Positions 35,601 to 44,175 of a stretch of DNA of 64,000 bases are shown here, piece after piece. Each line of letters starts with the position of its first letter. Positions within the stretch are counted from its first letter, which is position 1. A program made the position numbers and the translations under genes. The notes beneath the pieces are model-generated. The model did no database searches and had not been told where the DNA came from. It saw only the letters and a list, made by a program, of their open reading frames with translations. Origin of the DNA: Peribacillus sp044761665 (GTDB taxonomy: Bacteria; Bacillota; Bacilli; Bacillales; DSM-1321). The stretch is taken from assembly GCF_044761665.1 (NCBI RefSeq), contig NZ_JBIWCW010000014.1:13329-77328 (forward strand), written 5' to 3'.

Positions 35601-38600
35601 ACCAAGAACACCACAAGAAGAAATCTTGAGTGAGTTGTTTGCCGAGGTTCTGGGTCTATCTAGAGTTGGGATTGATGATAGTTTCTTTAATTTAGGCGGA
35701 CACTCACTCCTTGCGTCAACCTTAATGGCCCGTATACGTAATACATTTGGAGTGGAACTGGGCATAGGGAAGATTTTTGAGTCACCGACCGTGGCGGGCC
35801 TTGCAAAACAGCTCTCTAATGGGAAAAGTGCGCGATTGCCCGTGAAAAAAATGAGTAAGCCTGAGAAAATACCTCTTTCCTTTGCCCAAAAGAGATTATG
35901 GTTCTTACACAGTCTTGATGGTCCAAGCCCAACCTATAATATTCCGTTGGTCATAGAATTATCAGGCGATCTTGATACGAATGCTCTCGAGGCAGCAATC
36001 AATGACCTCGTTGCTCATCATGATACGTTACGGACGATTTTTCCAGTGACAGAGGGGAATGCTCATCAAAGCATCATCGACCCTTCTGAAGCACGGGTTG
36101 AATTGTTAATAACTAGTATAAATGAATCGGATCTGGATACGGAGATAGCCGTCGCGACACGTTATAGTTTTAATCTTGCAGTGGAGCCATCCATTTATGC
36201 GCAGCTTTTCTCGGTTAAACCGGATAAGCACGTTTTAGTTTTACTCTTACATCATATAGTAGCCGATGGATGGTCCCTTACACCTCTTACCCGAGATTTG
36301 ACTGCAGCCTATAAAGCCCGGGTTCTTGGAGAGGTTCCTAATTTGCTGCCTCTTCCGGTACAATATGCAGATTATGCGCTTTGGCAAGAAGAGCTGTTGG
36401 GTAAAGAGAGCGATGAAGCTAGTTTAGTGAAGGAGCAGCTTGATTATTGGAAGGAGACATTAGCCAATCTTCCAGATCAGTTGGAGTTGCCCATGGATTA
36501 CCCTCGCCCAATAGAACCAAGTTATAAGGGAGATACAATGAAATTTACCATTTCACCTGTCCTGCATCGTAGATTGGTTGATGTGGCTCGTGAAAATGGA
36601 GTCAGCTTATTCATGGTATTGCAGGCGGGACTTGCCACCCTGTTTACTCGTCTTGGTGCGGGTACTGACATACCAATTGGAAGTCCGATTGCAGGGCGAA
36701 GTGACGATGCGTTGAGCGAAATAGTTGGGTTATTTGTTAATACCCTGGTGCTGCGCACGGATACTTCTGGAAACCCTACTTTCCGTGAACTTCTTGAAAG
36801 GGTAAGAAACGTTGATTTACATGCTTATGAACATCAGGATTTGCCTTTTGAAAGATTGGTAGAAGAACTGAATCCACCACGTTCGCGGTCTAGGCACCCA
36901 TTATTCCAAATCATGCTTGCCCTGCAGAATACGCCTGAGCCAAAGCTGGAGCTGCCGAGCGTTCACTCCAACCTAGAGCTATATAGCGTGGGGACTTCGA
37001 AATTTGATATGACGATTGAGATTAGGGAATTGCATGATGACACAGGAAAACCGGATGGTATGAGTGGGCTTCTTGAATATAGTACAGATTTATATAAATC
37101 TGAAACAATTGAGTTGATGATTAATCGATTTGTACGGGTATTAGAAGGTGCTGTATCGGAGCCGAATCAGAAAATCGGCCGATTAGAAATATTGGCGCCG
37201 AGTGAACGTCAAGAAATTCTTGTTGATTGGAATCAGCATGGAGAAGAAATACCTCATTCTTGTTTACCCGCGTTGTTTGAAGAACAAGTGAACAGGTATC
37301 CAGATAAAATTGCTGCTGTATATGAACAAGAATCCCTAACATATAAAGCGCTAAATAATAAGGCAAACCAGCTTGCCCGTATGCTAATGGCTAAAGGGGT
37401 AGGGGCGGAACAGTTTGTAGCATTGGCCACACCAAGATCATTGGAGATGGTGGTTGGGTTACTTGCTGTTCTGAAAGCAGGGGCGGCTTATTTGCCTCTA
37501 GATCCAGAATATCCAATCGATAGGTTGACTTTCATGCTTCAAGATGCGAAGCCTAGCTTCGTCCTTACAAGTTCCGATGTGGCAAATAGTCTTCCGAATC
37601 TGCATGATATCCAACAAATTGTATTAGATGAACCAAGCACGTTAGTGGAAATGTCACAATATTCAACAGATAACCCACTAGATAGTGAACGGAAACAGCC
37701 TTTATCACCTTTAAACGCAGCCTATATCATTTATACATCAGGTTCAACGGGTGTACCAAAAGGTGTCGTCATCCCTCATCAGAATGTAACGAGGCTCTTT
37801 GGATCGACAGAAGATTGGTATCATTTCAACTCGGATGATGTTTGGACGATGTTCCACTCTTATGCATTTGATTTCTCGGTCTGGGAAATATGGGGCGCGC
37901 TTCTTCATGGCGGAAAGCTTGTAGTTGTTCCTCATGCAATCAGCCGATCACCTGAAGAATTTTTACAACTTCTTGTAAAGGAAGGGGTTACGGTACTTAA
38001 TCAGACGCCATCCGCATTTTATCAGTTAATGCAAGCAGATCGTAACCATCCAGAACTTGGACAGGAACTTGCATTGCGTTATGTGATTTATGGTGGGGAG
38101 GCACTTGAACTAAGCCGCTTGGAGGATTGGTATAACCGTCATCCGGAAACTGCGCCGCGATTAATTAATATGTATGGGATTACAGAAACGACCGTCCATG
38201 TAAGCTATCTGGAACTTAACAGGGATGTCACTTCCGTGAAGGCGAACAGTCTCATAGGCTGTGCCATACCGGATCTTGGAGTGTATATACTGGATGCGAA
38301 CCTACAACCGGTACCGCAAGGAGTGACTGGGGAGATGTATGTCGCTGGTTCAGGTTTAGCCCGCGGGTATCTTGGGCGTCATGGCTTGACAGCAGAGCGT
38401 TTTGTTGCCAATCCATTTGGTCCATCAGGAACTCGGATGTATCGGACTGGAGATTTAGCCAGGTGGCGTGCGGATGGCTCATTGGATTATATGGGACGGG
38501 CCGATCATCAAATCAAGATTCGTGGTTTCCGTATTGAACTTGGAGAGATTGAGGCCTTGCTTGCCCAGTGCTCTGAATTAGAACAAGTTGCCGTCATCGT

Positions 38601-39870
38601 TCGTGAAGATCAGCCCGGTGATAAGCGATTGGTGGCTTATGCTGTGCCAGCGGCAAATACAGTATTTGATTCAGCCGAATTGCGTCGGTATGTTGCGTCA
38701 AGCCTTCCAGATTACATGATTCCATCTGCGTTTGTGGAAATGGCCGATTTACCTTTGACAGCGAATGGAAAGTTGGATCGAAAGGCATTGCCAGCTCCAG
38801 ATTTTGGTGCAGCCGTATCAGGGCGTGGACCAAGGACGCCTCAAGAAGAAATCCTTTGTAAACTCTTCATGGAAGTCCTTGATCTTTCACACGTTGGAAT
38901 CGATGATGGATTCTTTGATCTGGGAGGGCATTCCCTGCTTGCCGTCCAGCTGATGAGTAAAATACGTGAAGCGCTTGGCGTTGAATTGAGCATCGGGAAC
39001 TTATTCGAGGCACCGACAGTTGCTGGCCTAGCTGAAAGGCTTGAAATGGGCTCGAGCCAGAGTGCGTTGGATGTCTTGTTGCCACTACGCAAAAGTGGCG
39101 AGGAACTCCCGTTGTTCTGTGTACATCCAGCGGGAGGGTTGAGCTGGTGCTACGCCGGGCTAATGACGGCCCTTGGTCCAGACTACCCGATATATGGACT
39201 GCAAGCTCGGGGGATTTCCGAGCGTGAGCGTTATCCGGAAACATTGATAGAGATGGCAGCGGATTATATCGAACATATCCGGACGGTCCAGCCAGAAGGA
39301 CCTTACCGTTTACTAGGTTGGTCACTGGGCGGAAATGTCGTGCACGCCATGGCCACCCTCTTGCAAAACGAGGGGGAAGATGTAGAACTTGTAGCCATAC
39401 TAGACGCATTCCCAAGTCATTTCTTGCCATCGACCGAAGCCCCTGGAGATGAGGAAGCCTTAATTGCCCTGCTAGCCTTGGGAGGATATGATCCTGATAG
39501 TTTAGGAGACAAGCCTTTAGATGATGCTAGTGCTATAGAAATCCTGCGCCAAGATGGAAGTGCATTAGCTAGTTTGGAAGAAGAGACGATCCTTAACTTG
39601 AAAGAAACGTACGTTAATTCCGTTCGGATCATGGGCGAACATGAACCTGGAGTCTTCAATGGTAATGTCTTGTTCTTTAAATCAACGCTCATACCAGAGT
39701 GGTTCCCAAATCTTACAACGGATACATGGAAACCTTATATAAGGGGACAGATTGAACAACATGATATCGCATGCCGTCATAAGGATATGTGCCAACCTGA
39801 GCCACTTGCGGAAATCGGACAGGTGATTGCAAATAAGCTATCGACAATGAAAAATTACGCAATTAATTAA
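32692..39870 (+). CDS. dhbF: Bacillibactin non-ribosomal peptide synthetase DhbF
   Basis: 2392 residues from the GTG at 32692, which is 7 nt after AAGGAGGT; an ATG at 32701 is too far from it. Order: C1 (His140-His141), A1 (Asp664), T1 (Ser1005), C2 (His1187-His1188), A2 (Asp1727), T2 (Ser2081), thioesterase (GWSLGG, Ser2211). The A1 pocket reads D-I-L-Q-L-G-L-I-W, the glycine code; A2 reads D-F-W-N-I-G-M-V-H, the threonine code. This is the DhbF layout: it joins dihydroxybenzoate, glycine and threonine and closes three units into the trilactone. C1 has HHIVMDA in place of HHxxxDG. All carrier serines are present. Confidence 0.95.
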   Translation: MSNMENQTRFALSGAQSGIWFAQQLEPDNPIYNTGEYIEIKGNIDISKFEEALTKAVREAESLHIHFGEDQNGPYQVMGDSGEIPFQFLDVSDQEKPEEKALHWMKEDLLQPINLKTDRLFSQALFKVGQERYFWYQRIHHIVMDAFGFSLLSQRVSKLYTAFVEGRPYEDVAFSPFVKLLEEDARYRASEKFEADRHFWMERFADQPEVMSLAERAPRTSNGFLSQTGYLSSFATQSFKKNARKYSGTWHEVAMAVTAVYIHRLTGTQDVILSLPMMGRLGSASLNIPSMVMNLLPLRLTVRPDMTLKELVKQVSSEVRNIRRHQNYRHEELRRDLKLLGDNQRLFGPQINVMPFDYGLDFAGNHGITHKLATGPVDDISINIYDKSDGNGLRIDLDANPEVYGMEELGIHHTRFLRLLEKVATAEEVHMIGELEVLLPEERERVMHQWNQTAEEIPPANLPGLFEKQVAQSPYLTALVDEKNVLSYDELNKRANRLAHLLLEKDLGPEKFVAIALPRSANMVVVMLGILKTGAAYLPIDPDYPIDRIEYILKDAKPICLITNREISSQLPSVSETDLIILEEKEKALASGKYPDGNLDDTLRNGFMSPLNPAYMIYTSGSTGNPKGVVIQSESLINFLSSMQSQFSLNQEDRLLAVTTIAFDISGLEMYLPLLNGASCVVAAKEKIQEPKALADIITEHDITIMQATPTLWHAMVTNYPDVIKGLKVLVGGEALSISLATALKELGCEVTNLYGPTETTIWSTSKLLDSDQTGMPSIGSPLWNTQLFVLDAGLQPVPPGVVGELYIAGKGLARGYLGRPDLTAERFVANPNGPKGSRMYRTGDLVRWRADGSLDYISRTDHQIKIRGFRIELGEIEAKLAQHPEVEQAAVIVREDSPGDQRIVAYIVPSMDSTVDTGEVREFVGSSLPDYMVPSAIVVMRELPLTPNGKLNRKDLPVPDLYNLISDRAPRTPQEEILSELFAEVLGLSRVGIDDSFFNLGGHSLLASTLMARIRNTFGVELGIGKIFESPTVAGLAKQLSNGKSARLPVKKMSKPEKIPLSFAQKRLWFLHSLDGPSPTYNIPLVIELSGDLDTNALEAAINDLVAHHDTLRTIFPVTEGNAHQSIIDPSEARVELLITSINESDLDTEIAVATRYSFNLAVEPSIYAQLFSVKPDKHVLVLLLHHIVADGWSLTPLTRDLTAAYKARVLGEVPNLLPLPVQYADYALWQEELLGKESDEASLVKEQLDYWKETLANLPDQLELPMDYPRPIEPSYKGDTMKFTISPVLHRRLVDVARENGVSLFMVLQAGLATLFTRLGAGTDIPIGSPIAGRSDDALSEIVGLFVNTLVLRTDTSGNPTFRELLERVRNVDLHAYEHQDLPFERLVEELNPPRSRSRHPLFQIMLALQNTPEPKLELPSVHSNLELYSVGTSKFDMTIEIRELHDDTGKPDGMSGLLEYSTDLYKSETIELMINRFVRVLEGAVSEPNQKIGRLEILAPSERQEILVDWNQHGEEIPHSCLPALFEEQVNRYPDKIAAVYEQESLTYKALNNKANQLARMLMAKGVGAEQFVALATPRSLEMVVGLLAVLKAGAAYLPLDPEYPIDRLTFMLQDAKPSFVLTSSDVANSLPNLHDIQQIVLDEPSTLVEMSQYSTDNPLDSERKQPLSPLNAAYIIYTSGSTGVPKGVVIPHQNVTRLFGSTEDWYHFNSDDVWTMFHSYAFDFSVWEIWGALLHGGKLVVVPHAISRSPEEFLQLLVKEGVTVLNQTPSAFYQLMQADRNHPELGQELALRYVIYGGEALELSRLEDWYNRHPETAPRLINMYGITETTVHVSYLELNRDVTSVKANSLIGCAIPDLGVYILDANLQPVPQGVTGEMYVAGSGLARGYLGRHGLTAERFVANPFGPSGTRMYRTGDLARWRADGSLDYMGRADHQIKIRGFRIELGEIEALLAQCSELEQVAVIVREDQPGDKRLVAYAVPAANTVFDSAELRRYVASSLPDYMIPSAFVEMADLPLTANGKLDRKALPAPDFGAAVSGRGPRTPQEEILCKLFMEVLDLSHVGIDDGFFDLGGHSLLAVQLMSKIREALGVELSIGNLFEAPTVAGLAERLEMGSSQSALDVLLPLRKSGEELPLFCVHPAGGLSWCYAGLMTALGPDYPIYGLQARGISERERYPETLIEMAADYIEHIRTVQPEGPYRLLGWSLGGNVVHAMATLLQNEGEDVELVAILDAFPSHFLPSTEAPGDEEALIALLALGGYDPDSLGDKPLDDASAIEILRQDGSALASLEEETILNLKETYVNSVRIMGEHEPGVFNGNVLFFKSTLIPEWFPNLTTDTWKPYIRGQIEQHDIACRHKDMCQPEPLAEIGQVIANKLSTMKNYAIN

Positions 39871-39887
39871 AGAAGGTGGAGATACGA

Positions 39888-40109
39888 ATGACCAACCCTT
39901 TTGAGAATGAAAATGGTACGTATAAAGTATTGATAAATGAAGAAGGCCAGCATTCCCTTTGGCCCGCCTTTTTGGACATACCAGAAGGCTGGTCCTCCAT
40001 TTATGGAGAAGAAAGCAGAAAAAATTGCTTGGAATTCATTAATGCGAACTGGACAGACCTTCAGCCTAAGAGCCTGAAGCGTGTTTCGTGTCTTGAAGGT
40101 ACCAATTGA
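39888..40109 (+). CDS. MbtH-like protein
   Basis: 73 residues, the usual MbtH size. The ATG at 39888 follows AAGGTGGAG; a GTG four codons upstream lies inside that site. The family core is present: MTNPFENENGTYKVL, NEEGQHSLWP, and PEGWSSIYG with the conserved Trp residues. MbtH proteins bind adenylation domains and help them fold and work. It directly follows dhbF, its most likely partner, and overlaps the exporter gene by 4 nt. Confidence 0.92.
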   Translation: MTNPFENENGTYKVLINEEGQHSLWPAFLDIPEGWSSIYGEESRKNCLEFINANWTDLQPKSLKRVSCLEGTN

Positions 40110-41563
40110 GATTGCGGCTATATCAAAACCCTAAATTGGTCGTGTGTATCGTTTATGTAATGGCTATGTTCATGGTTTCTATGGACGGCACGATCGTCAA
40201 TGTGGTTTTGCCTCACATCAGTCGGGAATTTCATGTCGCTCCTTCAGCCACAAGCGGCATCAATGTTGGTTATTTAGTAAGTCTTGCGGTCTTTCTCCCA
40301 ATATCGGGATGGCTTGGAGACCGCTTTGGAACGAAGAAGATTTTCCTGTTGGCACTTGGTGTTTTCACGCTTGCTTCCCTTCTATGCGGATTTGCGACTA
40401 GCCTTGAGAACTTGACCTTATTTCGGGCATTGCAGGGTGCAGGAGGTGGACTTCTCACTCCGGTAGGAATGGCGATCTTATTTAGGACGTTTACTCAGGA
40501 AGAACGGCCGAAAGTGTCAAGGACACTTATCCTACCCATTGCTTTTGCCCCTGCGATCGGACCAATTGTCGGTGGATTTTTTGCGGAACAGCTATCATGG
40601 AGCTGGGCCTTTTATATCAATATCCCTTTTGGAATCGTAGCTTTGCTGATCGGTTTGCTATTTTTAAAGGAACATAAAGAGCCAGCGGCCGGCAGGCTTG
40701 ACCTGGCAGGTTTTCTTTTATCGGCTTTGGGTTTGTCGATGTTGATGTATGCACTGAGTACAGGTCCTTCAAAGGGATGGGATTCTCCCGTCATTGTGTA
40801 TACGGGCATAATCGGTTTCATACTTGTCTGTTTGTTTGTATGGTTGGAATTAAGGGTGAAGGAACCAATGCTTAATTTAAGGCTATTGTCGGACAGGTTG
40901 TTTCGATCACTCGGACTTATTTCTTTATTATCTCAGGCTGCATTAATGGGAATGCTCTTTGTGTTCCCGTTAATGTACCAAAATGCCATGAATGCCTCGG
41001 CTTTGGAAAGCGGATTGGCGACTTTTCCTGAGGCACTGGGACTTATGATTGCTTCGAGGATGATTCCTTGGACGTCCAAGAGGTTGAATGGCCAACAGAT
41101 CATTTGCCTCGGGCTTCTGGGAACAGCTTTGATTTTTACTATGATCAGTATCGTCGGCCCGACAGCGAATCCTTGGTTTTTGCGAGCCTTATTGTTTGGC
41201 GTCGGCGTATGTTTAGGGCATGCAGTGATTGCTGTACAGTCCTCCATTTTCACGAATGTGACTTCCTCATCAATGGGAAGAGCCACTACATTGTTCAATG
41301 TTCAAAACCGGGTAGGGTCTGCCGTAGGGGTAGCCATATTAGCCAGTGTCTTAGGCGCTTTGGGAACAAGTGAGAAGAGCACAGAAGGAATGGTACAGAT
41401 TGATTTAGCGTCTTATCAATTTGCTCTCCTTGGTTCAGCAGTCTTTCTTGTGATAGGTCTAATCATCTCGTTGAGCTTGAAGAAGAAGGATTTTAAGAGC
41501 CTACTGCCAAATCAGAAAACAAGAGATATTCCCAAGACAGAAACGATTACAGCTAATAAGTGA
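40106..41563 (+). CDS. MFS transporter, DHA2 type, likely bacillibactin exporter
   Basis: 485 residues and about 14 membrane helices. Motif A is GWLGDRFGTKK, and SMDGTIVNVVLP with PIAFAPAIGPIVGGFF mark the drug:H+ antiporter-2 group. The TTG at 40106 overlaps the MbtH stop (TTGA) and has GAAGGT 5 nt upstream, so translation is coupled. In B. subtilis the MFS protein YmfE exports bacillibactin but is encoded elsewhere; here an MFS gene is inside the operon, so siderophore export is inferred. Confidence 0.82.
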   Translation: MRLRLYQNPKLVVCIVYVMAMFMVSMDGTIVNVVLPHISREFHVAPSATSGINVGYLVSLAVFLPISGWLGDRFGTKKIFLLALGVFTLASLLCGFATSLENLTLFRALQGAGGGLLTPVGMAILFRTFTQEERPKVSRTLILPIAFAPAIGPIVGGFFAEQLSWSWAFYINIPFGIVALLIGLLFLKEHKEPAAGRLDLAGFLLSALGLSMLMYALSTGPSKGWDSPVIVYTGIIGFILVCLFVWLELRVKEPMLNLRLLSDRLFRSLGLISLLSQAALMGMLFVFPLMYQNAMNASALESGLATFPEALGLMIASRMIPWTSKRLNGQQIICLGLLGTALIFTMISIVGPTANPWFLRALLFGVGVCLGHAVIAVQSSIFTNVTSSSMGRATTLFNVQNRVGSAVGVAILASVLGALGTSEKSTEGMVQIDLASYQFALLGSAVFLVIGLIISLSLKKKDFKSLLPNQKTRDIPKTETITANK

Positions 41564-41684
41564 AAAATTCCAGGTGGACATGCAAGAAAATAGTGGGTTG
41601 CTGTGATTTTATTCAGCGGCCCCTATTTATTTGTCCAAAGTAGAATTTAATAGAAGGTTAAGAGAATGAAGGGAGGTATAGGGA

Positions 41685-42398
41685 ATGATTGAATTATATT
41701 ATTGTAAATTACCTGAGAGCAGAGAAAGTACGGGTATAGACAAATTACTCTTTCACGTTTCAAAAGAAAGACAGCTTCGAATCAAAAGATTCGTGAAGAT
41801 TGATGACGCATACCGTTCCCTGATAGGTGATTTGTTAGTCCGTTTTGCATTGAAAGAACGATATGGTTCGATAGACAGGGAGCTGAAAATCGAAACCAAT
41901 GATTATGGCAAGCCATTTTTGTCGGAGTACCCTTCCATTCACTATAATATCTCTCATTCCGGTGAATACGTGGTATGTGCTGTTCATGATGATGCTGTGG
42001 GAGTGGATATAGAGTACATGGGACCATATGATTTGCCCCTTGCTAAGGGGTTTTTTTCTGAAGAAGAGTATCAAGACTTGCTGAATGCTAAGGATGACGG
42101 TATTGCTACATTTTATGATATTTGGACCTTGAAAGAAAGTTATGTTAAAGCCGTTGGAGAGGGCTTATCCAAACCATTAAAGGATTTTTCTATGAAAAAA
42201 CATACTGATGGATTCGTTCAGATAACAGATATACATACAGATAGACAGATTACGGACTACATATGTAAGCAGTATATGGTAGACAGTGGATATCTCTTGT
42301 CTGTTTGTGCTCATCATGCAAAAGATGACCAGTTTAGAAGTGAACCCACATGCGTCATTTTTCAAGAATTATGCGAGAGTTTGAACTGTCATTCCTGA
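41685..42398 (+). CDS. sfp: 4'-phosphopantetheinyl transferase Sfp
   Basis: 237 residues, close to Sfp (224). It shows the three family motifs: KPFLSEYPSIHYNISHSGEYVV, VGVDIEYM with the metal-binding acids, and FYDIWTLKESYVKAVGEG. Sfp moves phosphopantetheine from CoA to carrier serines, here Ser262 of DhbB and Ser1005 and Ser2081 of DhbF. ATG after GGGAGGTATAGGG. A 120-nt gap with only a weak hairpin separates it from the dhb exporter, so it may be read from the dhb operon or on its own. Confidence 0.93.
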   Translation: MIELYYCKLPESRESTGIDKLLFHVSKERQLRIKRFVKIDDAYRSLIGDLLVRFALKERYGSIDRELKIETNDYGKPFLSEYPSIHYNISHSGEYVVCAVHDDAVGVDIEYMGPYDLPLAKGFFSEEEYQDLLNAKDDGIATFYDIWTLKESYVKAVGEGLSKPLKDFSMKKHTDGFVQITDIHTDRQITDYICKQYMVDSGYLLSVCAHHAKDDQFRSEPTCVIFQELCESLNCHS

Positions 42399-42515
42399 AT
42401 ATGACAGACGTTGGCAAAAGTGGTTTCGACGTAAACTAGATGAAAAGAAAACAACGATGGCATATTTGGCCAAAGTCTGGTTATAGATTCTATTACATAT
42501 GGAGGAAATAAAAAA

Positions 42516-43865
42516 TTGAAGCAAATTAATGTTGCCCAGGTTATTGAAGGGAGTAAATTCAACTCTTTTCATCTATCTGTTTTACTATGGTGTATTTTCC
42601 TTATCCTTTTTGATGGCTATGATTTAGTTGTTTATGGAGCAGTCATTCCAACCTTGAGCCAAGAGTGGGGGACAGCCCCCAGCATTTTAGGGTTTATAGG
42701 AAGTTTAACATTGGTAGGCGGTTTAATAGGTTCACTTGTTTGCGGAATCGTAGCGGATAAGGTGGGGAGGAAGAAAGTAATCATTACTTGTGTTGCCCTC
42801 TTTGGATCGTTCACCTTATTGACGGGTTTAGCGAAAGGACCGGTCGATTTTGCAATCTACCGTTTTCTAGCAGGTCTCGGGTTGGGGGGCATTCCGCCAT
42901 TACTAGTCGTGCTTACCTCTGAATATTCTCCTAAGCCAATCAAGAATATGATGGTGGGCATCATGTTCAGCGGTTATTCGATCGGTGGTATATTGGTATC
43001 TCTTTTTGGAATGAAAGTAATACCGGAATTAGGTTGGGAATGGATGTTTTTTATAGGGGCCATTCCGTTAGTAGCCATTCCCTTTTTAATTAAATACTTA
43101 CCTGAATCCCTTTATTATTATGTGGAAAAGGGAGAGCATGAAAAAGCCAAAGAAATAGTGGCTCGTTTAGACCCTTCCTATATACCACATGATACAGACC
43201 GATTTATCATGAATCTATCAACATCGGGTGTTCCTGTCGTCAAGCTCTTCGAGAATCAACGGGGAAGGTCTACCATCATGTTCTGGATTGCATGCTTTAT
43301 GGGATTATTGATGGTATATGGATTGGGTACTTGGTTGCCCCAATTGATGATTAAAGCGGGGTATCAATTGAATTCTAGCTTACTGTTTCTATGTTGCTTG
43401 AACATCGGAGCCATCATCGGTTCGGTATGCGGTGGTTGGCTTGCGGATCGAATTGGGTCAAAACGAGTGTTGATCACTTACTTCAGTATTGGGGCAGTCT
43501 GTTTAGTCTTACTTGGTTTTAAACCAGGGTCCCTTATTCTATATGTTTTGGTTGCGATAGCCGGGGCAGCGACAATTGGATCGCAAAACTTAAACAATGC
43601 TTACATCTCCATGTTCTATCCGACACAGATAAAAACGACAGGGCTGGGGTGGGCTTTAGGTATAGGAAGGTTAGGAGCCATTGTAGGTCCGACAATCGGT
43701 GGGCTATTAATAGAGTGGAAGTTACCTATTTATATAAATTTTCTTAGCTTTGCCATCCCTGCTTTTATAGCAGCGATATCAATCAGTTTTGTGCAAAATA
43801 AACATAACTTCACGAAGCGTTTGAAATTAGGGCCATTAATAAATGGATACCGGAAGATTGACTAA
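42516..43865 (+). CDS. MFS transporter, aromatic acid:H+ symporter (AAHS) type
   Basis: 449 residues, about 12 membrane helices. FDGYDLVVYGAVIPTL near the N-terminus is the aromatic-acid symporter signature, and GIVADKVGRKK is MFS motif A. Relatives take up benzoate, hydroxybenzoates, gentisate or vanillate. The TTG at 42516 has GGAGG 10 nt upstream. No aromatic degradation genes are near; the only aromatic acid in the neighbourhood is 2,3-dihydroxybenzoate of the dhb pathway, so it may recover this precursor. That substrate is a guess from position. Confidence 0.8.
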   Translation: MKQINVAQVIEGSKFNSFHLSVLLWCIFLILFDGYDLVVYGAVIPTLSQEWGTAPSILGFIGSLTLVGGLIGSLVCGIVADKVGRKKVIITCVALFGSFTLLTGLAKGPVDFAIYRFLAGLGLGGIPPLLVVLTSEYSPKPIKNMMVGIMFSGYSIGGILVSLFGMKVIPELGWEWMFFIGAIPLVAIPFLIKYLPESLYYYVEKGEHEKAKEIVARLDPSYIPHDTDRFIMNLSTSGVPVVKLFENQRGRSTIMFWIACFMGLLMVYGLGTWLPQLMIKAGYQLNSSLLFLCCLNIGAIIGSVCGGWLADRIGSKRVLITYFSIGAVCLVLLGFKPGSLILYVLVAIAGAATIGSQNLNNAYISMFYPTQIKTTGLGWALGIGRLGAIVGPTIGGLLIEWKLPIYINFLSFAIPAFIAAISISFVQNKHNFTKRLKLGPLINGYRKID

Positions 43866-43908
43866 TGAAGAAATATCTTTTTGTTGTTTGTGTTAAGGAG
43901 GGATGGGA

Positions 43909-44136
43909 TTGGCTCAATATATCTGCCAAGTTTGCGACAAGAATTTCAAGAGCTATAATGTAAATGCTAAGTATTGCTCTCAAATGTGCAAAGGGAAGGC
44001 CTATATAAAATATCCAATAAGAAACTGTGAAGTATGTCATCGTGCTTATAAGCCACGAAATGCGTCGAACATATACTGTTCGATGGCATGTAGTCAAAAA
44101 GGCAGAACAAACAAAGAACCCATGTTGAACAGTTAG
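43909..44136 (+). CDS. Duplicated zinc-finger mini-protein of unknown function
   Basis: 75 residues from the TTG at 43909, 6 nt after AAGGAGGG; the ATG at 43903 touches that site and cannot be used well. It contains two copies of one knuckle: C6-x2-C9-x13-C23-x3-C27 and C40-x2-C43-x13-C57-x3-C61, with similar residues between (YNVNAKYCS, RNASNIYCS). It should bind two zinc ions. Similar fingers occur in front of phage HNH nucleases, but no nuclease follows. The terminator stem begins within the last codons and its loop carries the stop. Confidence 0.7.
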   Translation: MAQYICQVCDKNFKSYNVNAKYCSQMCKGKAYIKYPIRNCEVCHRAYKPRNASNIYCSMACSQKGRTNKEPMLNS

Positions 44137-44152
44137 TTCAACATGGGTTCTT
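44114..44152. terminator. Bidirectional terminator overlapping a stop codon
   Basis: AAGAACCCATGTTGAAC (44114-44130) and its exact complement (44136-44152) form a 17-bp perfect stem with a five-base loop AGTTA. The zinc-finger gene's TAG is at 44134-44136. It also serves the convergent protease gene. Confidence 0.9.
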
Positions 44153-44175
44153 TTGCTATGTTTTTCAAAAAGTCA

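Noticed and set aside
41588..41632. Hairpin between the dhb exporter and sfp as a terminator
   Set aside because: Arms agree only in parts (AAATAG and GCTG ends), the loop side is imperfect and the T tail is broken; too weak to list.
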